Assembly (NCBI GenBank): GCA_021846685.1
Contig: JAJZWL010000005.1
Span: 1 to 64,000, forward strand
Length of the DNA stretch: 64,000 bases
Direction of reading: 5' to 3'
Origin: a bacterium
GTDB taxonomy: Bacteria; Patescibacteria; Dojkabacteria; JAKAPS01; JAJZLI01
Below, in pieces: positions 42,465 through 49,901 of the stretch (its first letter is position 1; each line of letters opens with the position of its first letter). The translations under genes were made by a program, and so were the position numbers. Under the pieces are notes generated by a model that searched no databases, was not told where the DNA came from, and worked only from the letters and a program-made list of their open reading frames with translations.

Positions 42465-43190
42465 ATGGCTAAACTACTATTTGCAGGTTCTGGAGAGTTT
42501 ACTGATTCTATGAATGACATAGATAGCTATCTCTGTTCTAGTATAAATTTAACTAAAATTATGATTATCCCAACTGCGGCAGGTAAGGAAAAAGATTTTC
42601 ATAAATGGATAGATAATGGTATTTCTCATTTTAAAAAAATTGGAAAGGAGGCTTTCGGGGGGGATTTAATATCAAGAGAGGATTATTTTAAAGATGAATA
42701 TATTGCTCTTCTTGATAAAACTAATTTTATATATTTTTCAGGTGGAGATCCTGAATATTTATTATCTTGTATTGAAAACACTCCATTTTTAGAAAAACTT
42801 TTGAGTAAATTAAAAGAGAAAGATTTTATTCTAGCAGGATCCTCAGCAGGAGCTATGATTATGGGAAGTTATACTCCTGTTAATATTTTAAATAGAATAT
42901 TCTCTTCGAATAAAAAGGGGGTCTTTATTAGAGAGGCATTAGATCTAGGTCATTTTATAGTGATTCCTCACTTTAATAAAATTCCTAAAATATTAGAATT
43001 AAAATATATAAGTGAAAGAATAATAAATAGTTTACCCGATATAACTATTGTGGGAATAGATGAAGATACCGCTATATTAACTGAAAATAATACAGAATTT
43101 AAAGTGTTAGGAAAAGGGAGTGTCTATATTATTAATGGTAATGCAAAGATAATTTCATATAAAAATTATGAAATATTTAATATAAAATGA
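42465..43190 (+). CDS. Peptidase S51 family protein (dipeptidase E/cyanophycinase-like)
   Basis: This 241-residue protein shows the class I glutaminase-like fold of S51 peptidases: KIMIIPTAAG, FIYFSGGDPEYLLSCIE (the GGDxxxL element) and the nucleophile elbow AGSSAGAMIMG with Ser127. A histidine is supplied in VIPHFNK near 167. Relatives cleave Asp-X dipeptides or cyanophycin; the substrate here is open. It is the first gene of a four-gene unit and its stop overlaps the start of the coupling ATPase (ATGA). Confidence 0.85.
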   Translation: MAKLLFAGSGEFTDSMNDIDSYLCSSINLTKIMIIPTAAGKEKDFHKWIDNGISHFKKIGKEAFGGDLISREDYFKDEYIALLDKTNFIYFSGGDPEYLLSCIENTPFLEKLLSKLKEKDFILAGSSAGAMIMGSYTPVNILNRIFSSNKKGVFIREALDLGHFIVIPHFNKIPKILELKYISERIINSLPDITIVGIDEDTAILTENNTEFKVLGKGSVYIINGNAKIISYKNYEIFNIK

Positions 43191-45184
43191 AAAAATATTT
43201 TTACATAAATCAATTCTTAATTATTCTTCTGTATATATATCTTTTTATATTTCCATACAGTTATATCCCTTTTTTTATTATTTTACTATTGATATTAATT
43301 ACATTTTTATATACCGATGGTAAAATTTTAAAAAAAATTATTAATTTATTTTTTAAATATACAGAGAGTATAAGGCGAACTTTTTTTGCTACTTTTATTC
43401 CAATTTTACTTTTTATTGCATATTCTTTCCATAATTTGCTATTGTTATTCTATTTGATATCTATTTTGATACTATTATTTTACTTATTTTTGTTTATAAA
43501 GTCATTATTTATTCTAAAAAAGATAAATTTAAAGTTATCGGCAACTAATTTGCCTCAGGAAAAAAATTTAGAAAGTATATTCTCTAAATTACCCCTCAAT
43601 ATATTATATGTATGTAGTAAAAAAGAGGTATTTCAAGAGATTCAAGTTAGTCATACTTTAAAAGATAATATAGTAGATATTGTACATATTAATTATCCAG
43701 ATATAATGATTACTGAAGTTGAAAATACATCTAAAAAGAAATATAAAAAATATTTATTTATAGACTCATCTTTTGATTATTATGATAATATTATGCAGAT
43801 TTTAAAGGATAATAAAGATATTTCATTTAAATTTATTTTCAGAAATCCTTATAGATTTATGAATTTATCTTTAGTTTTATTAAAAATAGAATCCAATGAT
43901 AAAAATCTTTTAAAAAGAATAAATACGTTATTTTCTGATAATCTACAAAAAGATCTAATATTTGATAATAAAAAATTATCAAAGGTATTTCATCCAATTG
44001 TCGACTCAGGGAATATAATTGATGTAGTTGAATCAAGTTCCGAAATAAATGTACCCTTAAAAATATTAGATTCTAATAAAGGTGTATTAATGGGAATTAA
44101 TCGTGGTAATAGAATTTATATTTCACCTAAACATTTTTTATCACACAGTTATTTAATAGGAAAAACAGGGTCGGGTAAAAGTGTTTTTATGAGTAATATT
44201 ATTATTCAAAATATAAAGAAAATGAATCCATGTATTGTAATTGATCCTCATAATATTGCGGATATAATTTTGTCAAAATTGAATAAAAAAGATTTGAAGA
44301 ATGTAGTTTTGGTCGATTTTTCTGATCTTAAATATTCTATTAATCCATTAGATTTAAGTAGTAGTAAAAATCCTTATCTTTTGATAGATAATACCGTATC
44401 TATATTTAAAGATCTTTATTCTGAATTTTGGGGTCCTCAAAGTGATGATATTTTAAGAAGAAGCCTGTCGGCGCTAATTTTTTCAGAAGAAGATTATTCT
44501 ATTCTAGATTTAGAAGAATTTCTTACAGATGATCATTTTAGATTAAAAGTTCTTTTTTCTGTACATGATAGAGATACTTTAGATTATTTTGATAATATTT
44601 TTTCTAAATGGGATAATAGATCTAGGTCAGAGAGAATCTCTCCTATTTTGAATAAAATAGGAAGACTAAAGTCTGATAAGTTTATATCACAATTTGTCTC
44701 TGGAAATAAAGATCTGCTAGATTTAAAAACTCTTGTAAAAGAGGGCAAAAGTGTCATTTTTTCTGTATCAAAGAAGTTTGTAGGAGAAGAGAACTCTAAA
44801 TTTTTAGGATCTCTTGTTATAAATCAAATTAGGAATGTTATTCTTCAAGAAGATATTAGCAGGCATATATACTTATATATAGACGAATTCCAGAATTTTA
44901 TATCAGATAACTTCTTGTTTATCTTTTCAGAATCAAGAAAATATAACTTATCAATATTTATAGCAAATCAATATATAGACCAAATAGATCAAAAGTACCT
45001 TTCTAGTATAATAGAGAATTGTTCTAATTTTTATGTAATGGATATAGGAGAAAATTCGAAGAAATATTTATCTCAAGTTCTAAAATTTGAGATACCTTCG
45101 AAAATATCTGAACATATTATTTATGCTAAAAATGGCAATAACCCTATCTATACAATTTATTCTTATGTTAAAAAGCATGGTTGA
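43187..45184 (+). CDS. VirD4/TraD-like coupling ATPase (HerA/FtsK superfamily)
   Basis: This 665-residue protein begins with four hydrophobic helices within the first ~115 residues, then a spacer domain, then a motor domain. Walker A (SYLIGKTGSGKSVFMS) lies near residues 322-336, with PCIVIDPHN after it and Walker B IYLYIDEFQNF near 560. FIANQYIDQI and YVMDIGENS follow. The layout, N-terminal membrane anchor plus RecA-like motor with the IDEFQNF box, is that of type IV coupling proteins (TraD/VirD4/TraG-like or DUF87), which feed DNA or protein to a secretion channel. A replication-relaxation protein two genes on supports a DNA-transfer role. No relaxase is visible. Confidence 0.83.
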   Translation: MKKYFYINQFLIILLYIYLFIFPYSYIPFFIILLLILITFLYTDGKILKKIINLFFKYTESIRRTFFATFIPILLFIAYSFHNLLLLFYLISILILLFYLFLFIKSLFILKKINLKLSATNLPQEKNLESIFSKLPLNILYVCSKKEVFQEIQVSHTLKDNIVDIVHINYPDIMITEVENTSKKKYKKYLFIDSSFDYYDNIMQILKDNKDISFKFIFRNPYRFMNLSLVLLKIESNDKNLLKRINTLFSDNLQKDLIFDNKKLSKVFHPIVDSGNIIDVVESSSEINVPLKILDSNKGVLMGINRGNRIYISPKHFLSHSYLIGKTGSGKSVFMSNIIIQNIKKMNPCIVIDPHNIADIILSKLNKKDLKNVVLVDFSDLKYSINPLDLSSSKNPYLLIDNTVSIFKDLYSEFWGPQSDDILRRSLSALIFSEEDYSILDLEEFLTDDHFRLKVLFSVHDRDTLDYFDNIFSKWDNRSRSERISPILNKIGRLKSDKFISQFVSGNKDLLDLKTLVKEGKSVIFSVSKKFVGEENSKFLGSLVINQIRNVILQEDISRHIYLYIDEFQNFISDNFLFIFSESRKYNLSIFIANQYIDQIDQKYLSSIIENCSNFYVMDIGENSKKYLSQVLKFEIPSKISEHIIYAKNGNNPIYTIYSYVKKHG

Positions 45185-45626
45185 CAAGTTGATACTTACA
45201 ATATATTCGAAAATAGACTTTTATCCAGAAGCAATAAGGATTAAATCAGATATTGAAAATTCAGGATATCTTTGTTTTTTGCCATTTGAAGAAGGGTATA
45301 ATTCTCTGCTAGTAGGTAAAAATGGGGATATTGATTATAAATTGTTATCTAAAATGAAAAATAAAAATAATTATTTAAAAAAAGAATTTGAATATATAAA
45401 TTCTTCTCATGCTATTTTGCTTTTAAATTATAGTTGGAATAATATTGACGGATATATAGGCTCTAATATGTTTTTGCAAATTGGTATTGCATATATATTA
45501 AAAAAGAAAATATTTATACTAAATACTTTAAATGATTCTCAAATAGGATTAAAAAATGAAATAATGTTAATGAATCCTATTGTTCTTAAGGGAAATGTAA
45601 ATAAAATAAAAAATTACCTGTTTTAG
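45177..45626 (+). CDS. Nucleoside 2-deoxyribosyltransferase-like protein
   Basis: About 149 residues from the ATG at 45177, which overlaps the coupling-protein stop by 8 bp. The motifs are LILTIYSKIDFYPEAIRIKS and, after a ~75-residue middle, the acidic HAILLLNYSWNNIDGYIGSN followed by FLQIGIAYILKKKIFILNTL. The last part is the GYIGxNxxxEIGxAxxxxKPI element of the nucleoside deoxyribosyltransferase-like/DUF4406-type Rossmann fold, with Gln replacing the usual Glu nucleophile (FLQIG). Either the base is modified or the protein binds nucleotides as a sensor. Its place between coupling ATPase and replication-relaxation genes is unusual. Confidence 0.65.
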   Translation: MVDKLILTIYSKIDFYPEAIRIKSDIENSGYLCFLPFEEGYNSLLVGKNGDIDYKLLSKMKNKNNYLKKEFEYINSSHAILLLNYSWNNIDGYIGSNMFLQIGIAYILKKKIFILNTLNDSQIGLKNEIMLMNPIVLKGNVNKIKNYLF

Positions 45627-45628
45627 TT

Positions 45629-46357
45629 ATGTATAGCAATATTAGTAATAAAGATTTAGAATTATTAACTTTTATAAATGAACATCCTTGCCTTTCAAGT
45701 CAGGATATAAGTCTTTTTTTCGATATTAAACTTTTTACGCTAAGAACTAGGCTAAGAGTTCTTTGTGAATATAAATTTATATCTTTTTTAACAGTGTCTA
45801 GTTTTAAGGGGTTTAAATATTATTTTTCTACCAAAAAGGGCAATAAAATGATAATAAAAGCTTCTAATAAATTTAATAAATTTGATACTTCTGAAAAAAA
45901 GCTTTTTTTACGTCATATTATTGAATCTAATGACTTTTTTATACATTTGAAGAAAATTTCATTAGATAATGGATATAATTTTTCAGATTGGGTATCGGAT
46001 GTTAACACTGCCATACTATTTAAATATAATGGTTCTTCATATAAATTAATTCCAGATGGATACTGTATGTTTAAAGATATCAATATATATTTAGAGTTAG
46101 ATAGATCTACTGAGTCATTTTTCAAGATATTAAGAAAAATAGAAGTATATTCTAATTTTTATCTTTCTATGGGATATAAAAAATATTTTTCTGAATTTCC
46201 TATGGTTATATTTATATTTCCTGATTTAAAAAGGGCTAAATTTATTCAAGATAAAGTAGAGGCTTATATAACGTTAAAAAAATATAAAGAGGAGCTAAAT
46301 TTTTTCTATTTTTTTGATAAATTAGACTTTTATAAAAATACTGAGAAATATTTATGA
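45629..46357 (+). CDS. Replication-relaxation family winged-helix protein
   Basis: This 242-residue protein has an N-terminal winged helix (DLELLTFINEHPCLSSQDIS, RTRLRVLCEYKFISFL), then LRHIIESNDFFIHLKKIS, LIPDGYCMFKDINIYLELDR and STESFFKILRKIEVYSNFYL. PDGY...ELDRxTESxxxLxxKxxxY is the hallmark of the Replic_Relax family first described on plasmids. It starts 2 bp after the preceding gene and is the last member of the S51-coupling operon. It probably binds DNA of a plasmid or integrated element, or regulates its transfer. Confidence 0.82.
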   Translation: MYSNISNKDLELLTFINEHPCLSSQDISLFFDIKLFTLRTRLRVLCEYKFISFLTVSSFKGFKYYFSTKKGNKMIIKASNKFNKFDTSEKKLFLRHIIESNDFFIHLKKISLDNGYNFSDWVSDVNTAILFKYNGSSYKLIPDGYCMFKDINIYLELDRSTESFFKILRKIEVYSNFYLSMGYKKYFSEFPMVIFIFPDLKRAKFIQDKVEAYITLKKYKEELNFFYFFDKLDFYKNTEKYL

Positions 46358-46363
46358 TATAAT
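46355..46363 (+). promoter_or_regulatory. Extended -10 promoter, leaderless start of the SDR gene
   Basis: TGATATAAT overlaps the stop of the replication-relaxation gene and ends 6 nt before the ATG at 46370. The SDR gene thus has its own promoter despite the 12-bp gap. Confidence 0.6.
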
Positions 46364-46369
46364 TTTATT

Positions 46370-47158
46370 ATGAATAAAGAGTATGTACTAATAACAGGAG
46401 CAACTAGCGGAATAGGGTATGAATTAATGCTTCTTTTTGCCAAAAATAAATATAATTTACTCTTAGTATCCAGAAACAAAGAAAAACTTAAAAATATAAA
46501 AACAAAAATTGAAAAAAAATATAAAATCCATATTGAATATTTAGATATAGATCTATCAGAGTCTGATTCTGCAGAAAAAGTTTATTATTTTATTACAAAC
46601 AATAAATTAAATATCTCAATATTAATTAATAATTCGGGGTTCGGACTAAAAGGGAAATTTGAAGAGAATGATCTTCAAAAATATGAAGAAATGGTTAATC
46701 TTAATATTTTAACATTAACTAAATTGACCTATTTGGTACTTCAAGACATGAAAAAGAGAAAGAAAGGTAAAATTTTAAATCTTGCTTCAGTAGCTGCATT
46801 TCTTCCTGGTCCATATATGAGTGTTTATTTTGCTACGAAAGCGTATGTGCTTTCGTTCTCGGAGGCTTTGTTTTTTGAAAATTCTGCTGATAATATTACT
46901 ATTACAGCTTTATGTCCTGGATCTACTAAAACAAACTTTGCCTCAGTTGCAGGATTCAAAAGTAAAGATTCTTTTAATAAAAATGCAATGAGTGCTTCTC
47001 AAGTAGCTTTGATTGGATATAAAGGGTTAATGAAAGGAAAACGAGTTGTTATAGCAGGAGGGTTAAATAACTTTTCTGTATTTTTCATTAAATTTATTCC
47101 AAATCGATTAATTGGCAAAATGATTCTCAGGTTTAATAATTCAAGTTCAGCTAATTAA
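46370..47158 (+). CDS. Short-chain dehydrogenase/reductase
   Basis: This 262-residue classical SDR has the NAD(P)-binding TGATSGIGYE at 7-16 followed by VSRNKEKL (a basic residue favouring NADP), then LDIDLSE and NNSGFG. The catalytic Ser lies in ILNLASVAAFLPG, with Tyr and Lys in YFATKAY (YxxxK). The C-terminus has a hydrophobic stretch (NFSVFFIKFIPNRLIG) like that of membrane-associated 3-ketoacyl or DltE-like SDRs. The substrate is unknown. Confidence 0.88.
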   Translation: MNKEYVLITGATSGIGYELMLLFAKNKYNLLLVSRNKEKLKNIKTKIEKKYKIHIEYLDIDLSESDSAEKVYYFITNNKLNISILINNSGFGLKGKFEENDLQKYEEMVNLNILTLTKLTYLVLQDMKKRKKGKILNLASVAAFLPGPYMSVYFATKAYVLSFSEALFFENSADNITITALCPGSTKTNFASVAGFKSKDSFNKNAMSASQVALIGYKGLMKGKRVVIAGGLNNFSVFFIKFIPNRLIGKMILRFNNSSSAN

Positions 47159-47191
47159 ATCAGTTATAATCTAGTTTAGTATTATAAATTT

Positions 47192-47809
47192 TTAGAGTAA
47201 TTTAGATTGCTCTTTGAAAAAAATTTTTACTTCATCCCAACTAACATTAGATATAAGATTGATTAAAGTATGATCATTGTCTGCCATTTCAAAAAAAGTT
47301 AAAGATTTTATGTAATGAAACTGATTAATATCATTTTCACCAAATTTTTTTGAAAATATATTAAATAGATCTGTAATTTTATAGTAATTTTTCAAAATGA
47401 AATATAAATCATAAAAATCTTTTTTTAAACCTCTGCTACCAATTGCTATTATTTTCATAAGGGCAATATCTTTTATTGAAGCTAAATAAATATTATTATA
47501 TATTTCCTTTTTATCTATAAGTGGATATTGATAAAGAAAAAAACTTATTTCACACTCATTGGAAAAACCTCGTAAACTTCCTTCTGTAATTGTAACTTTC
47601 TTTAATTTAAGCACTCTATTTAGCGATTTTAATAGCATATCACTATCAAATGTATTATGAGTAAAAAAATCTAAATCATAAGAGATTCTATGTCCAATTT
47701 GCAATGAGAGAGCTGTTCCACCAGCAAGGTAAAAATTATTTATAGTTTTTATATCTTTTAGTAAGGCCAGAGCATTTTTTGCTCCGGTGTTGATTGTCTT
47801 GTCAAACAT
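47192..47809 (-). CDS. AbiEii/AbiGii-type nucleotidyltransferase toxin
   Basis: This 205-residue protein carries the NTase signature NFYLAGGTALSLQIGHRISY followed by DLDFFTHN, with the catalytic D-x-D. Farther on, ALMKIIAIGSRGLKKDFYDL is the conserved KDFYDLYFI helix of AbiEii toxins, which transfer nucleotides to tRNA or other targets and cause growth arrest. Its start lies inside the upstream antitoxin-like gene (52-bp overlap), the usual antitoxin-first arrangement. It is slightly shorter than many AbiEii proteins but intact in its core. Confidence 0.86.
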   Translation of the reverse strand: MFDKTINTGAKNALALLKDIKTINNFYLAGGTALSLQIGHRISYDLDFFTHNTFDSDMLLKSLNRVLKLKKVTITEGSLRGFSNECEISFFLYQYPLIDKKEIYNNIYLASIKDIALMKIIAIGSRGLKKDFYDLYFILKNYYKITDLFNIFSKKFGENDINQFHYIKSLTFFEMADNDHTLINLISNVSWDEVKIFFKEQSKLL

Positions 47810-48051
47810 GAAATAGGATTTGAAATATTAAAATAATTTTTAAAGAAGTATGCTGTGCGCCTACTTATTTCACTAGAATGAATAATAGTATCTATAATTT
47901 CTTTATCTGAAAATAATTTTTTAATTTCTTTAAAATCTTTTAAAGTTCCTTGGTCAAGTACTCGCCCTATTATATAATTTTTATCTTTATGGATGTCTAA
48001 TTCTTTAAATTTAACATCATAAAAATATCGTTCAAATTCCTTAGGTATCAT
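47758..48051 (-). CDS. DUF6922-like antitoxin partner of AbiEii
   Basis: About 97 residues from the ATG at 48051 (MIPKEFERYFYDVKFKELDI); the longer frame to 48084 adds residues without family similarity. HKDKNYIIGRVLDQGTLKDF, KEIKKLFSDKEIIDTI and SRRTAYFFKNYFNI match the YIIxRVLxYGxxxDxxxL...SxRTAxFWxxYF pattern of the small proteins encoded before AbiEii toxins. It probably neutralises the toxin and represses the operon. The 52-bp overlap with the toxin gene suggests translational coupling. Confidence 0.78.
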   Translation of the reverse strand: MIPKEFERYFYDVKFKELDIHKDKNYIIGRVLDQGTLKDFKEIKKLFSDKEIIDTIIHSSEISRRTAYFFKNYFNISNPISCLTRQSTPEQKMLWPY

Positions 48052-48164
48052 AGAATCATTATAGCAAACAGGCCAGTAATACACAATTAACTATATTGTT
48101 GTTTTATATAACTTGAAACACTGATTCTTGAAATATTAAGTTTTTTTATATATACTAGGTTTCT

Positions 48165-48275
48165 ATGAAAAGAAAAAAAGGAAGAATAAAAGAGAAATTA
48201 AAAGCAAAAGAGCAAAGAATTTCTATTAATAAGAGAAAAAGAGCTAGGTTATTAGCTGCTGAAGAAAAAAAATAG
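48165..48275 (+). CDS. 36-residue highly basic miniprotein
   Basis: The frame reads MKRKKGRIKEKLKAKEQRIS, then more Lys/Arg/Ala to a TAG. The composition resembles small ribosome- or RNA-associated basic peptides. No Shine-Dalgarno is visible, but TATACT lies 9 nt before the ATG, in keeping with leaderless genes here. It sits alone between the toxin-antitoxin pair and a GT2 gene. It is supported only by composition and promoter position. Confidence 0.4.
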   Translation: MKRKKGRIKEKLKAKEQRISINKRKRARLLAAEEKK

Positions 48276-48292
48276 ATATTTTTAATCTGCGT

Positions 48293-49051
48293 CTATAATA
48301 GTCCCCATTTTTTAATGTAATCAATATACCCTTTGTAAAGAAGTACTTTTCTTTTATATCCAAGTTTTTTTGTGGTTTGTCCATATAGGTGAGTAACTTT
48401 TGCTTCAGACAGAAAATAAGTGTTTATTCTATGTTTTTTCATTTTTCTGAAAAAATCCACATCATTAAAATATAAAGGAAATTGTTCATCAAAAAGTCCA
48501 TATTTGTCTAAAACAGATTTTCTTATTAAGATACATGTAGCTTGAGGCTGATTAACTTCTCTTGAGTCATTATGATCCCAATAAGATAATTTATATTCAC
48601 CAAAAATTTTTGATTTTTTAGTTAAATCAAAAAAACTTTTCATTACATTTATAAAAGTTGGAAAATTCCTACATGATTTTTGGATACTATTGTCTTTATT
48701 TAGTAATTGTGGTGCAGCTATAGAGTATTTTTGATTATTATCTAAGAAAACTTTTAATTTTGTGATTGCATTATCTTTGACAATAGTATCAGATCCTAAA
48801 AGTAATATATATTTACCTTTTGAATGTAAGTATCCAATATTATTAGCTTTTGCAAAGTAGGTATTTTTTTTGTTTTGGATAACTTTTAAATTTTTATACT
48901 GAAGTTCTAATTTTTTAATTTTTATACTGTCATTAGAACTATTGTTAATAAGTATTATTTCATAGGTAAAATCTAGATTTTTAATACTTTCTATACACTT
49001 TTTTGTTAGATTATATGTATTCCAATTAACTATAATTATAGATAATTCCAT
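48293..49051 (-). CDS. Family 2 glycosyltransferase
   Basis: This 252-residue GT-A protein starts LSIIIVNWNTYNLTKKCIES, then EIILINNSSND, NTYFAKANNIGYLHSKGKYI and LGSDTIV (metal position, with Ser). QATCILIRKSVLDKYG and FPLYFNDVDFFRKMKK follow. The order fits the rhamnosyl-/N-acetylglucosaminyltransferase-like GT2 group. It ends one operon with the polyprenol-sugar synthase, 3 bp after that gene. Confidence 0.86.
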   Translation of the reverse strand: MELSIIIVNWNTYNLTKKCIESIKNLDFTYEIILINNSSNDSIKIKKLELQYKNLKVIQNKKNTYFAKANNIGYLHSKGKYILLLGSDTIVKDNAITKLKVFLDNNQKYSIAAPQLLNKDNSIQKSCRNFPTFINVMKSFFDLTKKSKIFGEYKLSYWDHNDSREVNQPQATCILIRKSVLDKYGLFDEQFPLYFNDVDFFRKMKKHRINTYFLSEAKVTHLYGQTTKKLGYKRKVLLYKGYIDYIKKWGLL

Positions 49052-49054
49052 GAT

Positions 49055-49771
49055 TTATTTATAAATATGATTATATTTGTTTTTTAATTTATTAATTCTG
49101 TGAAAGTATTCAAATATATCTTTTATTGAAAGTTTTGAGGCTCCCAGAGTCCTATCTTTAAACTCAATAGGTATCTCTTTTATTTTTAAATTCTTTTTAT
49201 AGAAATAATAGAGTATTTCTACCTGGAAAAGATATCCATTAGATTTTATATTTCGAATTATTTCTTTATCAAAAACACTCGCTTTGATTATTTTAAATCC
49301 TGAAGTACAGTCATTGTAAGGGAGTTTTAATATTTTCTTTGTAAAAGCATTTCCGAATTTTGAATTCATTCTCCTAGAAAAGCTCCACTCCTTAGGTATA
49401 CTTCCTCCTTCTGTGTACCTAGATCCAATCACTACATCATATTTGGAAGAATAGTTTATGAATTCTTTTAAATATTTAGGATCATGAGATAAATCTGCAT
49501 CCATTTGAATAATATATTTTGCATGCATTTTCTCTATTGCATACAAAAATCCTCTTTTATAGGCATCTCCTAACCCTTTTTTGTCCCCTTCTATAAGATG
49601 GATATGGTTATTTCTTTTTTGAGCCTTTTTAATATAGTCTGCAGTTTTATCAGGAGATTTATCATCTACAAAAAGTATATCCACATCAAGTTTTGTTGCA
49701 AAAATCTTTTTTATAATTTTCTCTATATTGAGTCTTTCGTTATATGTAGGTATTATTATTACATATTTCAC
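49055..49771 (-). CDS. Polyprenol monophosphomannose synthase (DPM1-like)
   Basis: This 238-residue protein has YVIIIPTYNERLNIEKIIKK, LFVDDKSPDKTAD, KKGLGDAYKRGFLYAIE, the metal site QMDADLSHDP and GSRYTEGGSIPKEWSFSRR. CTSGFKIIKASVFDKE and EIPIEFKDRTLGASKL complete the full set for soluble DPM1-type enzymes, which move mannose or a similar hexose from a GDP or UDP donor to polyprenyl phosphate. It lacks a membrane tail, unlike the 41200 gene. It is first in a unit with the GT2 gene and near MurJ, fitting envelope assembly. Confidence 0.9.
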   Translation of the reverse strand: MKYVIIIPTYNERLNIEKIIKKIFATKLDVDILFVDDKSPDKTADYIKKAQKRNNHIHLIEGDKKGLGDAYKRGFLYAIEKMHAKYIIQMDADLSHDPKYLKEFINYSSKYDVVIGSRYTEGGSIPKEWSFSRRMNSKFGNAFTKKILKLPYNDCTSGFKIIKASVFDKEIIRNIKSNGYLFQVEILYYFYKKNLKIKEIPIEFKDRTLGASKLSIKDIFEYFHRINKLKNKYNHIYK

Positions 49772-49901
49772 TTTATTTAGGAGTATATAAGATAATAGAA
49801 CATTATAGCATTTTTATATTAAAATTGATTAATTTTATGGATATATCGAAAGGCTTTTAGATTAAAAATTTTAATGTTATACTTTCAAAAAAAACATAAT
49901 T

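Noticed and set aside
45913..46125. 70-codon minus-strand frame
   Set aside because: It is antisense to the replication-relaxation gene with no motif.
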